From the NCBI GenBank assembly GCA_905221605.1, contig CAJNDS010002490.1:472501-536500 (forward strand): a stretch of DNA of 64,000 bases, written 5' to 3'. The translations under genes and the position numbers were made by a program. The DNA is from Symbiodinium natans (lineage: Eukaryota > Sar > Dinophyceae > Suessiales > Symbiodiniaceae). The first letter of the stretch is position 1; every line of letters starts with the position of its first letter. Below, piece after piece: positions 45,574 to 57,700 of this stretch. A model generated the notes under the pieces. The model did no database searches and had not been told where the DNA came from. It was given only the letters and a program-made list of their open reading frames with translations.

Positions 45574-46840
45574 ATCCGGCCCCCGCGCCGCCCGTGGTCC
45601 AGGGCGGAGCCCGCGTCGCACTAAAGTGCTAGCTTTAAGGGGCGAGCGCCCGAGCCGCCGACCCCGCCCAAAATTGCTTCAAATTCGCGCGGGGCCCTTC
45701 GGGAGGCCTCCAAAACGGCATCCAAGGGGACGCAACACGCGGTGGTGCGAAAAGCACGAAAACCTCGTAAAAACCATAAACCATGGGTTTTTACGAAAAA
45801 CCGAGGCCACAAAACACCCGCAGCACCCCATTAAACCCTCACGGGCGCGCATCATCGGCCCTAGCTTTTCACATGGGGCGCGCGCCAGGCCGAAACCACG
45901 TTTTTCAAGGTTGGGGGGGGTACCGGAAGCCCAAAACCAGGCGAGCATCATGAGCATCAGCAGCCCTGGCCCGCGGGCCCAAGGCAATAAAAAACGCTGA
46001 AAAACGCTGAAATCACCGTAAATACCGTGTTTTTATGAGGTTTTTCACGCGTGCCTCCGACCCCCACCCCTGTTGCCCTTGACCCGCCCCCAAAGTGCGC
46101 ATCATCGAAACCCACGTCCGGGGGGGGGTCTGCTGATGCTGCTGATGCGCGGGGTCCGGGCGCATCATCGAGCCATCGCTTCTCATGGGCTTCGTGGGGG
46201 GGTCCGGGCCCACGGCCCAGAGACCCAGCTGATGCTCATGATGCTCGGTTTGGGGGGGTGTTCCAACAGCAGAAAACCTCGTAAATACCGAGTGTTTTGT
46301 GGGTCCACGTAAAAATGCCCCTAAAATCGCTCATTTTACGCGCTCGAACGGCTTCGTGCCTACAAAACACCCGAACAGCAGGACCCCGAATGCCCTTAAG
46401 GGCATTCGGGGTCTTGCTTTTGGGGGTTTCGTGGGCACGCAAGCGTTCAAGCACATACAATCGGCGTGTTTAAGGGGGTTTTGGATGGCCTGGGGGAGGC
46501 CGCTGATGCTCATGATGCTCCCTTTCCTGGGTCCCAAAAGGCTTCCCAAGCCCAAAAACACGTGTTTACAGCGTTTTCTGAAGGTTTTTCGAAGGCAAAA
46601 CGCATGCATAGAATGCTTTTAAGGCCCCCAAACCAACCCCACTGATGCTCCTGATGCGGGTGCGCGCGCGCGGCGCGCGCGCGCGCGCGCGCGCGCGGGG
46701 GGGGGGGGGGGGTGGCGAAGGCAGGAGAAAGAGAGACAGAGAGAAGGAGAGGACAAAGACACGGGAAAGAGAAGACAGTGCCAAGGTTCAAGGTTTCGTG
46801 CTTTGGGGGGCGGGGGCCGGCCCGTGCCGCTAGGCCTGAA
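45574..46840. repeat. 1.27-kb tandem duplication, copy 1
   Basis: Begins ATCCGGCCCCCGCGCCGCCC and ends GTGCCGCTAGGCCTGAA. Copy 2 follows directly. Offsets between matching points are 1261-1267 bp. The differences seen are a 7-bp indel near 45779, a few substitutions and length changes in the G-rich and GC runs. The unit carries a palindrome at 46383-46410 (CCCCGAATGCCC mirrored) and many GATGCT/GCATCA words. Frames in it show no domain. Confidence 0.95.
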
Positions 46841-48117
46841 ATCCGGCCCCCGCGCCGCCCGTGGTCCAGGGCGGAGCCCGCGTCGCACTAAAGCGCTAGC
46901 TTTAAGGGGCGAGCGCCCGAGCCGCCGACCCCGCCCAAAATTGCTTCAAATTCGCGCGGGGCCCTTCGGGAGGCCTCCAAAACGGCATCCAAGGGGACGC
47001 AACACGCGGTGGTGCGAAAAGCACGAAAACCTCGTAAAAACCATGGGTTTTTACGAAAAACCGAGGCCACAAAACACCCGCAGCACCCCATTAAACCCTC
47101 ACGGGCGCGCATCATCGGCCCTAGCTTTTCACATGGGGCGCGCGCCAGGCCGAAACCACGTTTTTCAAGGTTTGGGGGGGGTACCGGAAGCCCAAAACCA
47201 GGCGAGCATCATGAGCATCAGCAGCCCTGGCCCGCGGGCCCAAGGCAATAAAAAACGCTGAAAAACGCTGAAATCACCGTAAATACCGTGTTTTTATGAG
47301 GTTTTTCACGCGTGCCTCCGACCCCCACCCCTGTTGCCCTTGACCCGCCCCCAAAGTGCGCATCATCGAAACCCACGTCCGGGGGGGGGTCTGCTGATGC
47401 TGCTGATGCGCGGGGTCCGGGCGCATCATCGAGCCATCGCTTCTCTTGGGCTTCGTGGGGGGGTCCGGGCCCACGGCCCAGAGACCCAGCTGATGCTCAT
47501 GATGCTCGGTTTGGGGGGGTGTTCCAACAGCAGAAAACCTCGTAAATACCGAGTGTTTTGTGGGTCCACGTAAAAACGCCCCTAAAATCGCTCATTTTAC
47601 GCGCTCGAACGGCTTCGTGCCTACAAAACACCCGAACAGCAGGACCCCGAATGCCCTTAAGGGCATTCGGGGTCTTGCTTTTGGGGGTTTCGTGGGCACG
47701 CAAGCGTTCAAGCACATACAATCGGCATGTTTAAGGGGGTTTTGGATGGCCTGGGGGAGGCCGCTGATGCTCATGATGCTCCCTTTCCTGGGTCCCAAAA
47801 GGCTTCCCAAGCCCAAAAACACGTGTTTACAGCGTTTTCTGAAGGTTTTTCGAAGGCAAAACGCATGCATAGAATGCTTTTAAGGCCCCCAAACCAACCC
47901 CACTGATGCTCCTGATGCGGGTGCGCGCGCGCGCGCGCGGCGCGCGCGCGCGCGCGCGCCGGGGGGGGAGGGGGGGGGAGGGAGGGGGGGCGAAGGCAGG
48001 AGAAAGAGAGACAGAGAGAAGGAGAGGACAAAGACACGGGAAAGAGAAGACAGTGCCAAGGTTCAAGGTTTCGTGCTTTGGGGGGCGGGGGCCGGCCCGT
48101 GCCGCTAGGCCTGAAAT
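46841..48117. repeat. 1.27-kb tandem duplication, copy 2
   Basis: Second copy, joined head to tail with copy 1. High identity points to a recent duplication. The GCGCGC microsatellite near 47920-47960 differs in length from copy 1. Confidence 0.95.
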
Positions 48118-48496
48118 TTTAAGACCTTTGAAGAAGGGGAAGTCGACCAATCTTTGATAGGTCCATTGCCCATTTCTGAAAAAAAACTCAGATTTACCCT
48201 GGGCAGCCCCGGACCCTCACTTGCCCCCCACCCTAAACCCTAGAACCCCAAAACCCTCAATCCCCCCCAAACATCCGAAACCTAAACTCTACACCCTAAA
48301 CCCCCGCAAAACCCTAACCCCCCCAACACCCCCCCCAAAAAAAAAAAAAAACTCTAAACCCTAAGCCCTACACCCCCCAAAACCCTAAACGCTAACCTGC
48401 ACCCTATGCCCCCAAAACCCTGAACCCCGCACCCCAAAACCCCCCCCCCCTTCCCCGACCCTACACCCTAAAGCCCCCAAATCCCTGAGCCCTACA

Positions 48497-48501
48497 CCCG
48501 A
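48497..48501. repeat. Target-site duplication CCCGA (left)
   Basis: The same 5 bases recur at 58429-58433, immediately outside the right LTR. The target was telomere-like CCCTACACCCGA sequence. Confidence 0.9.
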
Positions 48502-48730
48502 TGCGGAGCTGCAATTGGTATTGTAGAAAGGAGTTGGTATTGGAAGTTCAAGGGTCAATGAACCCGATAATCGTTGGCTCAAGCCATGACCAAAGCGGTC
48601 AAAGGTTTCGTAAAAAGTGTGCCCTTGGTTTGGGGTCTTGCTGTTCGGTTGTTGGTTGTTCCAGGGGTAATAAGGGCTTCTGTTGGGGTTGACTGTCTTG
48701 TTCCCTGTCCTCCTTCGGTTGCCCCCCGTA
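48502..48730 (+). repeat. 5' LTR of the Copia element, 229 bp
   Basis: Begins TGCGGAGCTGC and ends GCCCCCCGTA (TG...TA). Appears identical base for base to 58200-58428. It contains TTGGCTCAAG at 48574-48583, which matches the 3' end of the dinoflagellate spliced leader. Confidence 0.95.
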
Positions 48731-48743
48731 GGTTATGAGCCCA
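48731..48743 (+). other. Primer-binding site, half-tRNA (initiator Met) type
   Basis: GGTTATGAGCCCA directly follows the LTR. It is complementary to the anticodon stem-loop of initiator methionine tRNA (GGGCUCAUAACC form), the internal priming site known for Drosophila copia and relatives, rather than to the tRNA 3' end. Confidence 0.8.
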
Positions 48744-48792
48744 AGTTAGGCTTCCTGCGGAATTGGTAAAGATTTTTCGTTTGTTTAACGCC

Positions 48793-51700
48793 ATGGACAT
48801 GATGCGGCGTCGCTCTGAGCCTGGACTGTCGCCAACGGCCAATGAAGCCGAAGGAAATCGTGGTGATGGGGGTGAAGATCGACAACAAATGGTACAAGCA
48901 CTGACAGATGGTAGGGAGGTTGCAATGATACAACCAACGCCTCAGGTGGAAAACGAAGTGGTTCCGGTTCAAGCAGCAAATCCTTTCTGGAGCGAGCGGG
49001 CTCAAGAAGAAATGAGACTTAGGCAGTCAAGGCCGGCAAGTCTTCCCGCGAGCGGAGGGGATAGGAGTGGTGAAGGTACGAGGAGACCGCCTTCGCTGCA
49101 AGACCTTTTGGGTCAGGAACCTGCACCTGTTGAGAGACCATCGTCAGGCTTAATGGGACAAATGGAACGAGGTACTATTGGTGGAGTGCAAGCCGACGAA
49201 GAACTCATTCCTGATGTTAGTGGTGAAGAGCAAACTGAAGATATGGCGGTGGTGAAGCGTGCGCTGAAAGAGTTGCTTGTGCAGACAAAGGAGCTGGGGA
49301 ACAGGTTGCATCGGGTGGAGGAAAAAAGCTATACCTCTGCTGCATCTGGGTCAGCTTCAAGGGCACGGAGCTCTGGAGTGGTGGACGCAAACACGGCATA
49401 TCCTCTAGGAATGACTCCAGAGAAGCAGTACCTGCCAGGACAAGTTTTCTACACGGATGGTATGGGTGGTTTTTGGACTGTGTTGCCTGATGGGACATGG
49501 CTGCCTATTGAGGGCTACGACCTGCCAAAGGGTTGTGATCTTCAATCCTTGCCTGGGTCCAGGAAGGGGGATGTTCAAGTGGAGGATGAAAAAGAAGTGC
49601 CAATGATGCATGTAGCTGAAGGGAAGAAACCCTCCAGATTGCCTCCATTGAATTACCCCACGGGAGGTCCTGCAAGTGGTGGATATGCAAGTGGACCACC
49701 TGGTTTAACACATGTTCCGATTATTTCCGTGCCATCAGGTGTTGATGGTTCTGTCGCACCTGCGGGGAACCAGCCCGGTTTTGTTTCAGCTCGGGAAACT
49801 GCGACGCAAGAGAACTCAGCAGGATCGGGTGGATATACAATGGTGGATGATGTTCCGTATCGGTGGAAAATGGTCGCTGGGAAGTTGGAATTAGAAAAGG
49901 TTCCGCTCACAGCTGTTACGCCCGGTATAGGACATGGACTACCTCAAGGGCCTGGTGGAAGGGTCAGTTTACCTCCTGGAGCAGTGGTGCCACGCGGTAT
50001 GCCAATCACTGGTGATAGTTCTGGAACCGAACGTCCGGAGGCTCTCGGGAAGCATGTGATGAGCCTTCCAACTTTGGCAGACTACACACCAAGCAATCCG
50101 ACGGCACTGGGTGATTGGATCGCAATGATCGAACCAATGTTGTCTTCGCTGACAGATACAGGAAGAGTGTGGTGGCAATGCGTCTACTCAAAGGCATATC
50201 AAGCGTATGCCAAATGGTTGAGTGTTTCTCCACTGGAAAGGTTGGGCATCAAGGCTGAGCTGGAAGGGCTCAAAGTGGTTCAAACTGTGCATGTTTTGTT
50301 GGAGCAGAGAGCGGTGTCTTTGCTGCTACAGGCGATTCCGGAGAGATTGAAGACCGAGATCGTTTCCACTCGAATGTTGGGGTCAGTGATGATATTTTAC
50401 AAATTGCTGACGGTTTACCAACCAGGTGGAGCAAATGAGCGCAGCACAATGTTGAACTTCTTGGTGCAACCATCTTCAGCAACCTCGATCTCAGAGGCTA
50501 TTAAGGGAGTGCGACAATGGGCGCAATGGCGTTCCCGATTAAGGGAGCTGCGAGCATCCGAGCCGGACGCTACCTTGCTTATCAAGGGATTGGATGCTTT
50601 ATCATCCGCGTTGCTGGCAAAACACCCTACGGTGCATTTCAGAGTGGCATCCTTTCGGGAGAAATTGGGGGTGGACTACTCGCCGACCTCTGAAACTGCG
50701 ACACAACTAGCTGAAATGTTACAGGCAGAGTTTGAACTGCTATTGCATAGTGCTGGTGAACAGGAGGTGAAGCAGGACTCGGACGCCAAGAAAAGGGCCA
50801 GGTTAAACAAGGCCCAAAAGGGAACTGGTGACGAGACAGAGGAGGGTGACAAAGGCAAAGGGAAAGGAAAAAGGTACAGCGGAGATGGTGAACGTCCTTT
50901 CTGTTGGATATATGGGAAGACCGATGCAGGTTGCAAGTTCGGAGCCCGCTGTAAATTCCGCCATGACAAAGACTCCCTTGAGCGAGGAAGATGTTTTGAG
51001 TGTGGGGCCGTTGGCCATCTGCAGCCGCAATGTCCATATAAGGATGGTGCAAGTTCCAATGTGGACTCAAACCCTGAGAGGAGTAGATCTAAAGGGAATT
51101 CTCCCAAAGGGGGAAAGGGCGGCAAAGGTGCGAAATGGGGAAATGCCAAAAAGGCAGAGGTAGCTGAAGGGGGAGATGAGACGGCTAATGCGGGATTGGA
51201 TAAAGGTTCTGCAAGTCCCTCATCACCATCAACACCCAATCAAGTCCTTGCTGAAGCGTTGGAAGTGCTGAAATCTATGAAGCTGTCATCAGCGCAGTCA
51301 GCATCAAGCGGGGATCCCAGTGTTCGAATGTTATGTGGATCTGGATTGTTTCAGCAGGAAGGGAGAGTGGCGTTGGTGGATACGGCTGCTACGCATCTTG
51401 TGCGGACGCTTTTTCCATGGGAATGTTTACCCGACACTACTGTTATGGTGCAAAGCGCGCTTGGTGGTGTGGCAATGAGGATTACAGAGAAAGGGACGTT
51501 GATTAGGGAAGACAATGGGCCCCTGATTATCCCTCTCTGGTTGATTTTGGAGTTTGGGGCGAACCTCACGGTGATCAATGGGATGTGTCACGTGGGTGCA
51601 AAATCTTCGCTGGACCAGCTCTTGTGGTTTGAACATGGCTGTTTGGTTATGGATTACAAAACAGCTGAAAAAATGGTTTTGCATGCTGAAAGGCAGCGTG

Positions 51701-54700
51701 CGTCTTGGTCCCATTCTCAATGGAGGAATGGAAGGGCGGACTGTGGAGTCGGTTCGTCGGATGCCACGTTGTTGCCGAAGCAGGGAGAAGGCCGAGGAGT
51801 ATGCGTTCTACATGTGGCCAGGGTTTCTGACACCAATGAGTGTTCGGGAATGGGCATGTTGGACTCGGGAGCATCACATCCTCTCAGATCACTTCGTCCT
51901 GGAGAACAGCTTCCGCAGCAAAAGGTGTTGGTGTCTTTAGCTGTTGGATCTCGGGAGATGTGTATTACCCCAGGTGGGACCCTGGTAACTCCTGAAATGG
52001 TAGATCCACTAGTGCCAATTGGCAAAGCGAGCGCCTTGGTTGGTCTCAGAGTTCAGTGGCGTGGTGGCAAGTGCACAGCCTCACATCCTGTTCTGGGGGA
52101 ACTTCGCGTTCGTGATCTGAATGGGTGCCCTTGTTTGGAAAAGGAGGTGGCGCTTCAGATCATTGATGAAATGGATTGGTGCTCACCAAAGCAAGCTTTG
52201 AAGGTGGCACGTATGGTTCAAGGGTGTCCGAATACGGACAACGAGGTGGCTGTAAAAACGTCGTTGCAAAGCGCAGCGCGGACAGCGTCAGCGAATGAGG
52301 AGGAGTTCGTCCAGGCATGCTGGAGATTTCTTCGGTGGTATTATGGGGATATACCAGAAAATATGCTGATGGAGCTGTTGCCACGTGGAGATATTGCGGC
52401 GTTGCCTTTCAACCGTCATAAAAGGAGACGGCTGGCACGAGCAAAAAGGGTGGTGGTACACCTATTTTCGGGAAAACAAAAATGGCATTTTCCCAGTCGG
52501 GATGTGGAGGTACTGGAGCTGGATTTGACAAAAGGCGGTGACCTACATAATTCGAGCGTCTGGAAGTATCTTCTGCATCTGGCGGCTGAAGGAAAGGTGG
52601 TTGCTGTGGTGGGAGGACCTCCATGCAGGACAGTGTCAAGGTTGAGAGGTGAAGACGGTGGTCCACCTGTATTACGCCGACGCTGTGGGCCTGAACGGTT
52701 GGGGTTAAAAAGTCTTCCTTGGCCACATCAAGAATTAGCTCAAAAGGATGGTGTTTTACTTCTGAAGATGCTTTTCCTATATGACGTGGCGGTGCATTCA
52801 AGGTGTGGAACTGCTGAAGTCATCAATGGAAGTTCTGTCTTCTTTGGCATGGAAAGCCCTGGGGACCCTGAACTCATAGGGAAAGATTTCTCTCAGAACG
52901 GCAAAACGGTCTTGAGTGCTGAGGATCTGGTGGATGGTTCTCAGGAAGGGCTCTCAAGTCCTACCTTCTGGAGTTGGCCAGAGGTGAAAAGCTTTTGTGA
53001 GCGTTATGGAATGTACGCTGCACACTTTGATCAAGGAGCATTGGGACATGCTCTGGTGAAACCTACGACTTTCCTGGTGTCTGATATGGAACTATGGGAA
53101 TCGTTAGAACAAGTTCGCGTGGTTGTTCCGTGGTCAGCAACATTCGCTTCTACCCTGGAAGAGCGTATGGGACAATCCTCTATATGGGCGCGATGGGCGT
53201 TTGGATTGGTTAAAAGAATACGTCACAGGTTGGCACAATGGTTGCATGAGAGCGATGCTGAACGGGCAGCTATGGTGTCAAAAAAGGAAGAACGAGAAGG
53301 AACGTTACGGAGGTTGACAGCTGAGGAGCGTGCCTTCCGTGACCATTGCCTAAGGGGGCATATTCCCTTCAGACGTGATTGTCAAATCTGTGTGTCTGCT
53401 GCTGGAAAAGAGCGTCGCCATTTGAGGCGAAAGCATGGGGATGCTTACACTTTATCATTGGACTTAGCGGGTCCATACAAGTTTTCAAAGGATGCTCACC
53501 AGCAGAAGCCACGACACGCTGTTATTGGTGTGTATCAATTTCCAATGTTGGATCCCAATGTGGGTCGCCCTCCAGAAAAGGAGGAAGATGCGGATGAGGT
53601 GGAAGATCAGGTGGTAGATGATGGTGCTGGTGTTGGAGAATGGTTAGGCGATGCAGTCGCTAACTTCGAGGAGGAAGACTCTGCACCGGTGGAACCTGCG
53701 CCAGTTCTGGAGGCAGAGGTGTTGAAAATTCAAGCTTCTGAAAAATCCTGGAAGGAACTGAAGGACCACTTGACCCAACCGGTTCGTATGATCAACTTCG
53801 TTATGGTGGAGCCGATTGTGGACAAACAGCAAACAACTGTTTTATCGGCAGTTCAAAGAATGATGGTGCGCTTGCAGAGACATGGGTATCCGGTGTTGAG
53901 AATCCACTCAGATCGAGCGGGGGAGTTTGTCAATGCACGCTTCCGGTCCTTTTGCGAAACTCGTCTGATATATAGGACCACTGGTGATCCTGGAGTCCCG
54001 CAAACAAATGGGCGCGCTGAAGCATGTGTGGGTTTATTCAAACGTGGTGTCAGGTCGCTCTTAAAGGAGGCGCGACTCGGACCGGCGTACTGGGCACTGG
54101 CTGCTCGCCATTGGTCAATGTTACGGTGGCAGAAAGCTGAAAGGGAGTTGGGGTTAAATCCTAAGGCATTGCTTCCCTTTGGTGCTCAGATTCAAGTTAA
54201 ACGTCGTCCGTGGGAGTTGCTGGGTCCGGATGGAACAAAGAAAGGTCGGCAATGGGTCGATCGTACGCAGCCTGCACTTCTTTTGGGTCCATGCGATGAC
54301 CTACCTGGTGGTTATTGGGTGGAAGCTCAAGGGACTGCAAAAGATCCGGATGAACTGGTGTTATTTCCCTGCACTACGATTTTTTCCAATATAAAGGAAC
54401 CGCCTGACTTGGAGCTGGAAGGGGTGGTAGAAGAACAGGAGCCTTCTCCTCCAGAGCATCGTCTCAAGGGGAAAAAACCGGCGCTTCGGTTCGCTGATGA
54501 GGAAGGTCCTCCTTTACCTCCGCCTCGCGATCCTCCAGTTCGTCATCGGTTAAATGAAAAAAGCCCGGCCTCTTCACTGCGTGGTCATGTGGGCTCCTTG
54601 CGCTTGCTTCGCAAGCGGGGGGAGAGTCCGCCCTTAGAAATTTTCGAGGATGACATGCAGGGTCTGGGGGAGCTGGAAGAAAATGCAGATGTCGAGGACA

Positions 54701-57700
54701 ATGTTCCTGGTGATGAGTATTGGCCGACTTGCTGTTCTCCTCATGAAAATGCTTATTTGGTCTGCAAAAGTGAGACTGCTGAGGATGGAACACAGTTGGA
54801 AAAAGAAGAGCAAAAAGCCAAGTCAATGTATGAAAGGTCTATGTATGATTACGTGGACTGTGAGGAGCTTTTGGAAGGGATTGTATACCCAAAGAGGGTG
54901 AATCGAAGAGGTGGTATCAACAATTGGTGTACAAGTACGCGAGCTCTGGTGTTGGGCCACTATACTCATGGCGGAGTGTGTGGTATCACAAAAGAGACTC
55001 ATCGAAGACCATGGCTATGTCGTTATTTGGCATCATTCGTGAGGCACCACAATCCTGAAGCCAAATTTTCTGCTCTTCAGATCTCGTGCAATGCTCCGGT
55101 GTCATTGCATAGGGATAGTCACAATGAAAAACATTGCTGCAATTATGTGTGTGGCTTTGGTGACTATAAAGATGGTCAGCTGTGGGTTGAGGACGAAAAG
55201 GTTTTAGAGGAAGGAGCTGAAGTGGTGGAGCAATCTTATGGGAAGAAAGTCCTACCTGGAAAATTGGTCGATATCCACTGGAGCTTCATGTCGTTCTTTC
55301 CGAGAAAACTGCATGGTCCTATGCCTTGGAAAGGGAACAGGGTATCCTTGACAGGGTACACACCTGTTTTTGTGGAGCGTTTGAGCTACAAGGATAGGTG
55401 CTATCTTCTCCAATGCAAGTTTCCTCTTCCGGAACCACAAGCTGAAGAAGGTGAAAAAAGGAAATGGTTAAAAATGACGTTGAAAGAGACCTCGCTGGAC
55501 GACCTTGCAGAGGAAGTCGACTACGCTGTGTTCGAAGCGCATCAATGGGCTCTAGAGGAGCATTTGAGTATTCGACGCCTAATTGCTGAACAGGAATGTT
55601 GCGTTTTGGACGAGTTCCATGGATCGGCCAATGAGTCGAATGGAGAAAAAGGATCAGAGACTAGAGAATGGCTGGTTAAAGCAAAAAGGGCTGAGGAACA
55701 GCTCTCGAAGTTTTTGGTCAAAGCAGCTCAAGTTCAGCAAATGGTACAAGAAAATACCGCGCTTGAGGCAGCAGAGGAGGTTGAGTTCCTGCAAACAAAA
55801 ACAATCCCTACACAAGAAGCCATGCAAGAGCTGGAAAAGTGGAGGGAATCATTGTCGGACGAGGTGACGTCTTTGGTGAAAGAGTTGGAGGTGGTGGAAC
55901 CAACAACTCAAGAAAAGCTGGACAAATTGGCGGAAGAGCCTAATGCACCGGTGATTGAGTACGTTCCCAGTCTGGTGGTGTTTACCCGGAAGCAAGGGAC
56001 AGGGAGGCGACGTGCCCGTATCTGTGCATGTGGAAACTTCATTTCGTCAACGGCAGCTACAGAATATGAAGGGCCGAGGTCACTCAGTCGTCACTCGCTG
56101 TACGCTCCAGGTTTAGATTCAACTACATTCAGGTGTCAAGTGAGGCACGCAGCATATATGGTGTGGATCATCGCTGGCTTAGACATTTCCAAAGCTTTTC
56201 TGACGGCGCCGATGAATAGGGCGCAAAGAGAAGGGCGTTTGGTGGTGGTGCAGCCCCCAAGGGCGGCGGTGAAATTGGGTCTTTGCACAAAAGAGGAGCG
56301 GTGGATTGTGAGGAAGGCCTTGTACGGTTTGGCCGAAAGTCCTGCAGCATGGGTGGAGTGGCGAGACCAACGTCTTCAAGGGATGTCTTGGGTGTCAAAG
56401 GATGGACAAGCAATGAGCTTTCAGAGGTCCAATGCAGACCCAAGTCTGTTCCTTATTATGGCGCAAGAGAAGCTGGAAGGTACAAGCAAGTTGGTAGGGA
56501 CAATGGGTCTTTACGTGGATGATTTTTTGATGGCTGGGACTATGACAGTGCTCCGGGAGGCCTTGGAACAGATTAGGAAGGAGTGGAAAACTTCTGAACC
56601 CGAGTTCTGTGGTCCAGGCTGCGGTGATGGATTCCTGAAGTTTTTGGGTGTCCAAATCTGGTATCGAAATGGCAGCTTCTTTCTCAACCAGGAGGACTTT
56701 GTGAGAGATTTGCTGAACCGACGAGGGTATCAGATCGATGAAACTGGAAAAGGGAGTAACCTGCCAATGGTGAAAGAAACTCCAGGTGAAGAAGAGGAGG
56801 TGGATATTCCTTCCTTGCGAGCGGCTCAAGGTGCCGTAGGGGAGTTCCTCTGGGTGGCAATCAAAACTCGACCTGATTTGGCGTTCTGCACGAGCCAGTT
56901 GTCTTTGTGGACATCCCGAAGGCCGCGATTTGTGGTTAAAAAGGCTGAGGAGGTTTTCCGATACCTTGCTGCAACTCCAACGTTAGGCTTGACGTTCGGA
57001 GCAATCGCAACATGCGAAAAAGAAAGAAATGAGGTGTTGCGTTATGGACGAGGCGTTAAGGTGGTGGAGTCCTACGCGGATGCCAGCTTTGCAGCAGGTG
57101 AAAACGAAAAGAGCCACTCAGGAGCGGTGGTGGTGTGGGGTGACTGTCCAGTGATGTGGGCAACACAAAGACAATCAACGGTGGCTTTAAGTACAGCTGA
57201 AGCTGAATTACATGCGTCCATAGAGGGAGCAACGATGATTCAGTCGTGCACCCCTATAATTGCCGCTTTGGTTGGAACAGGTGAAGAATCGCTGCAAAAA
57301 GTGCTGTATACAGATTCGGTTTCAACGTGCTCGATCATTCAATATCCTGCTGGAAGCTGGAGGACAAGACACCTGAGAATTCGAGCAGCCGGTGTCAGGT
57401 CTCTGGTGGACCGTGGTTATATGGTGATAGCGCATCTTCGCGGTGAGTATATGATCGCTGACCTGTTGACCAAATTGATGAGTGGACAGGTGTATGCAAA
57501 GCAAAAGGCACTTTGGGGTCTCCGACTGTTGGTACAAGGGACTGACTTGAAAAAAGCCTCGCTTGCAATGGCGGTCATGATGGTGGCTGCATCTCTGCAA
57601 GGGATGGCAATTGGTGGCGAAGAAGTGTCCACGGCTGGATTCTTTTGCTCAGAAGAAGGGGTGTGCAAGGTCGCCAACACGTCTACGGTGATGGTTCTGG

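Noticed and set aside
45626-48157. Many open frames of 60-150 residues repeated in the 1.27-kb duplication
   Set aside because: No domain, no consistent strand, and they follow the duplication rather than any gene structure.
48763-48792. Upstream start of the Copia frame at 48763
   Set aside because: The codon there is TTG. The first ATG, in a good context, is at 48793.
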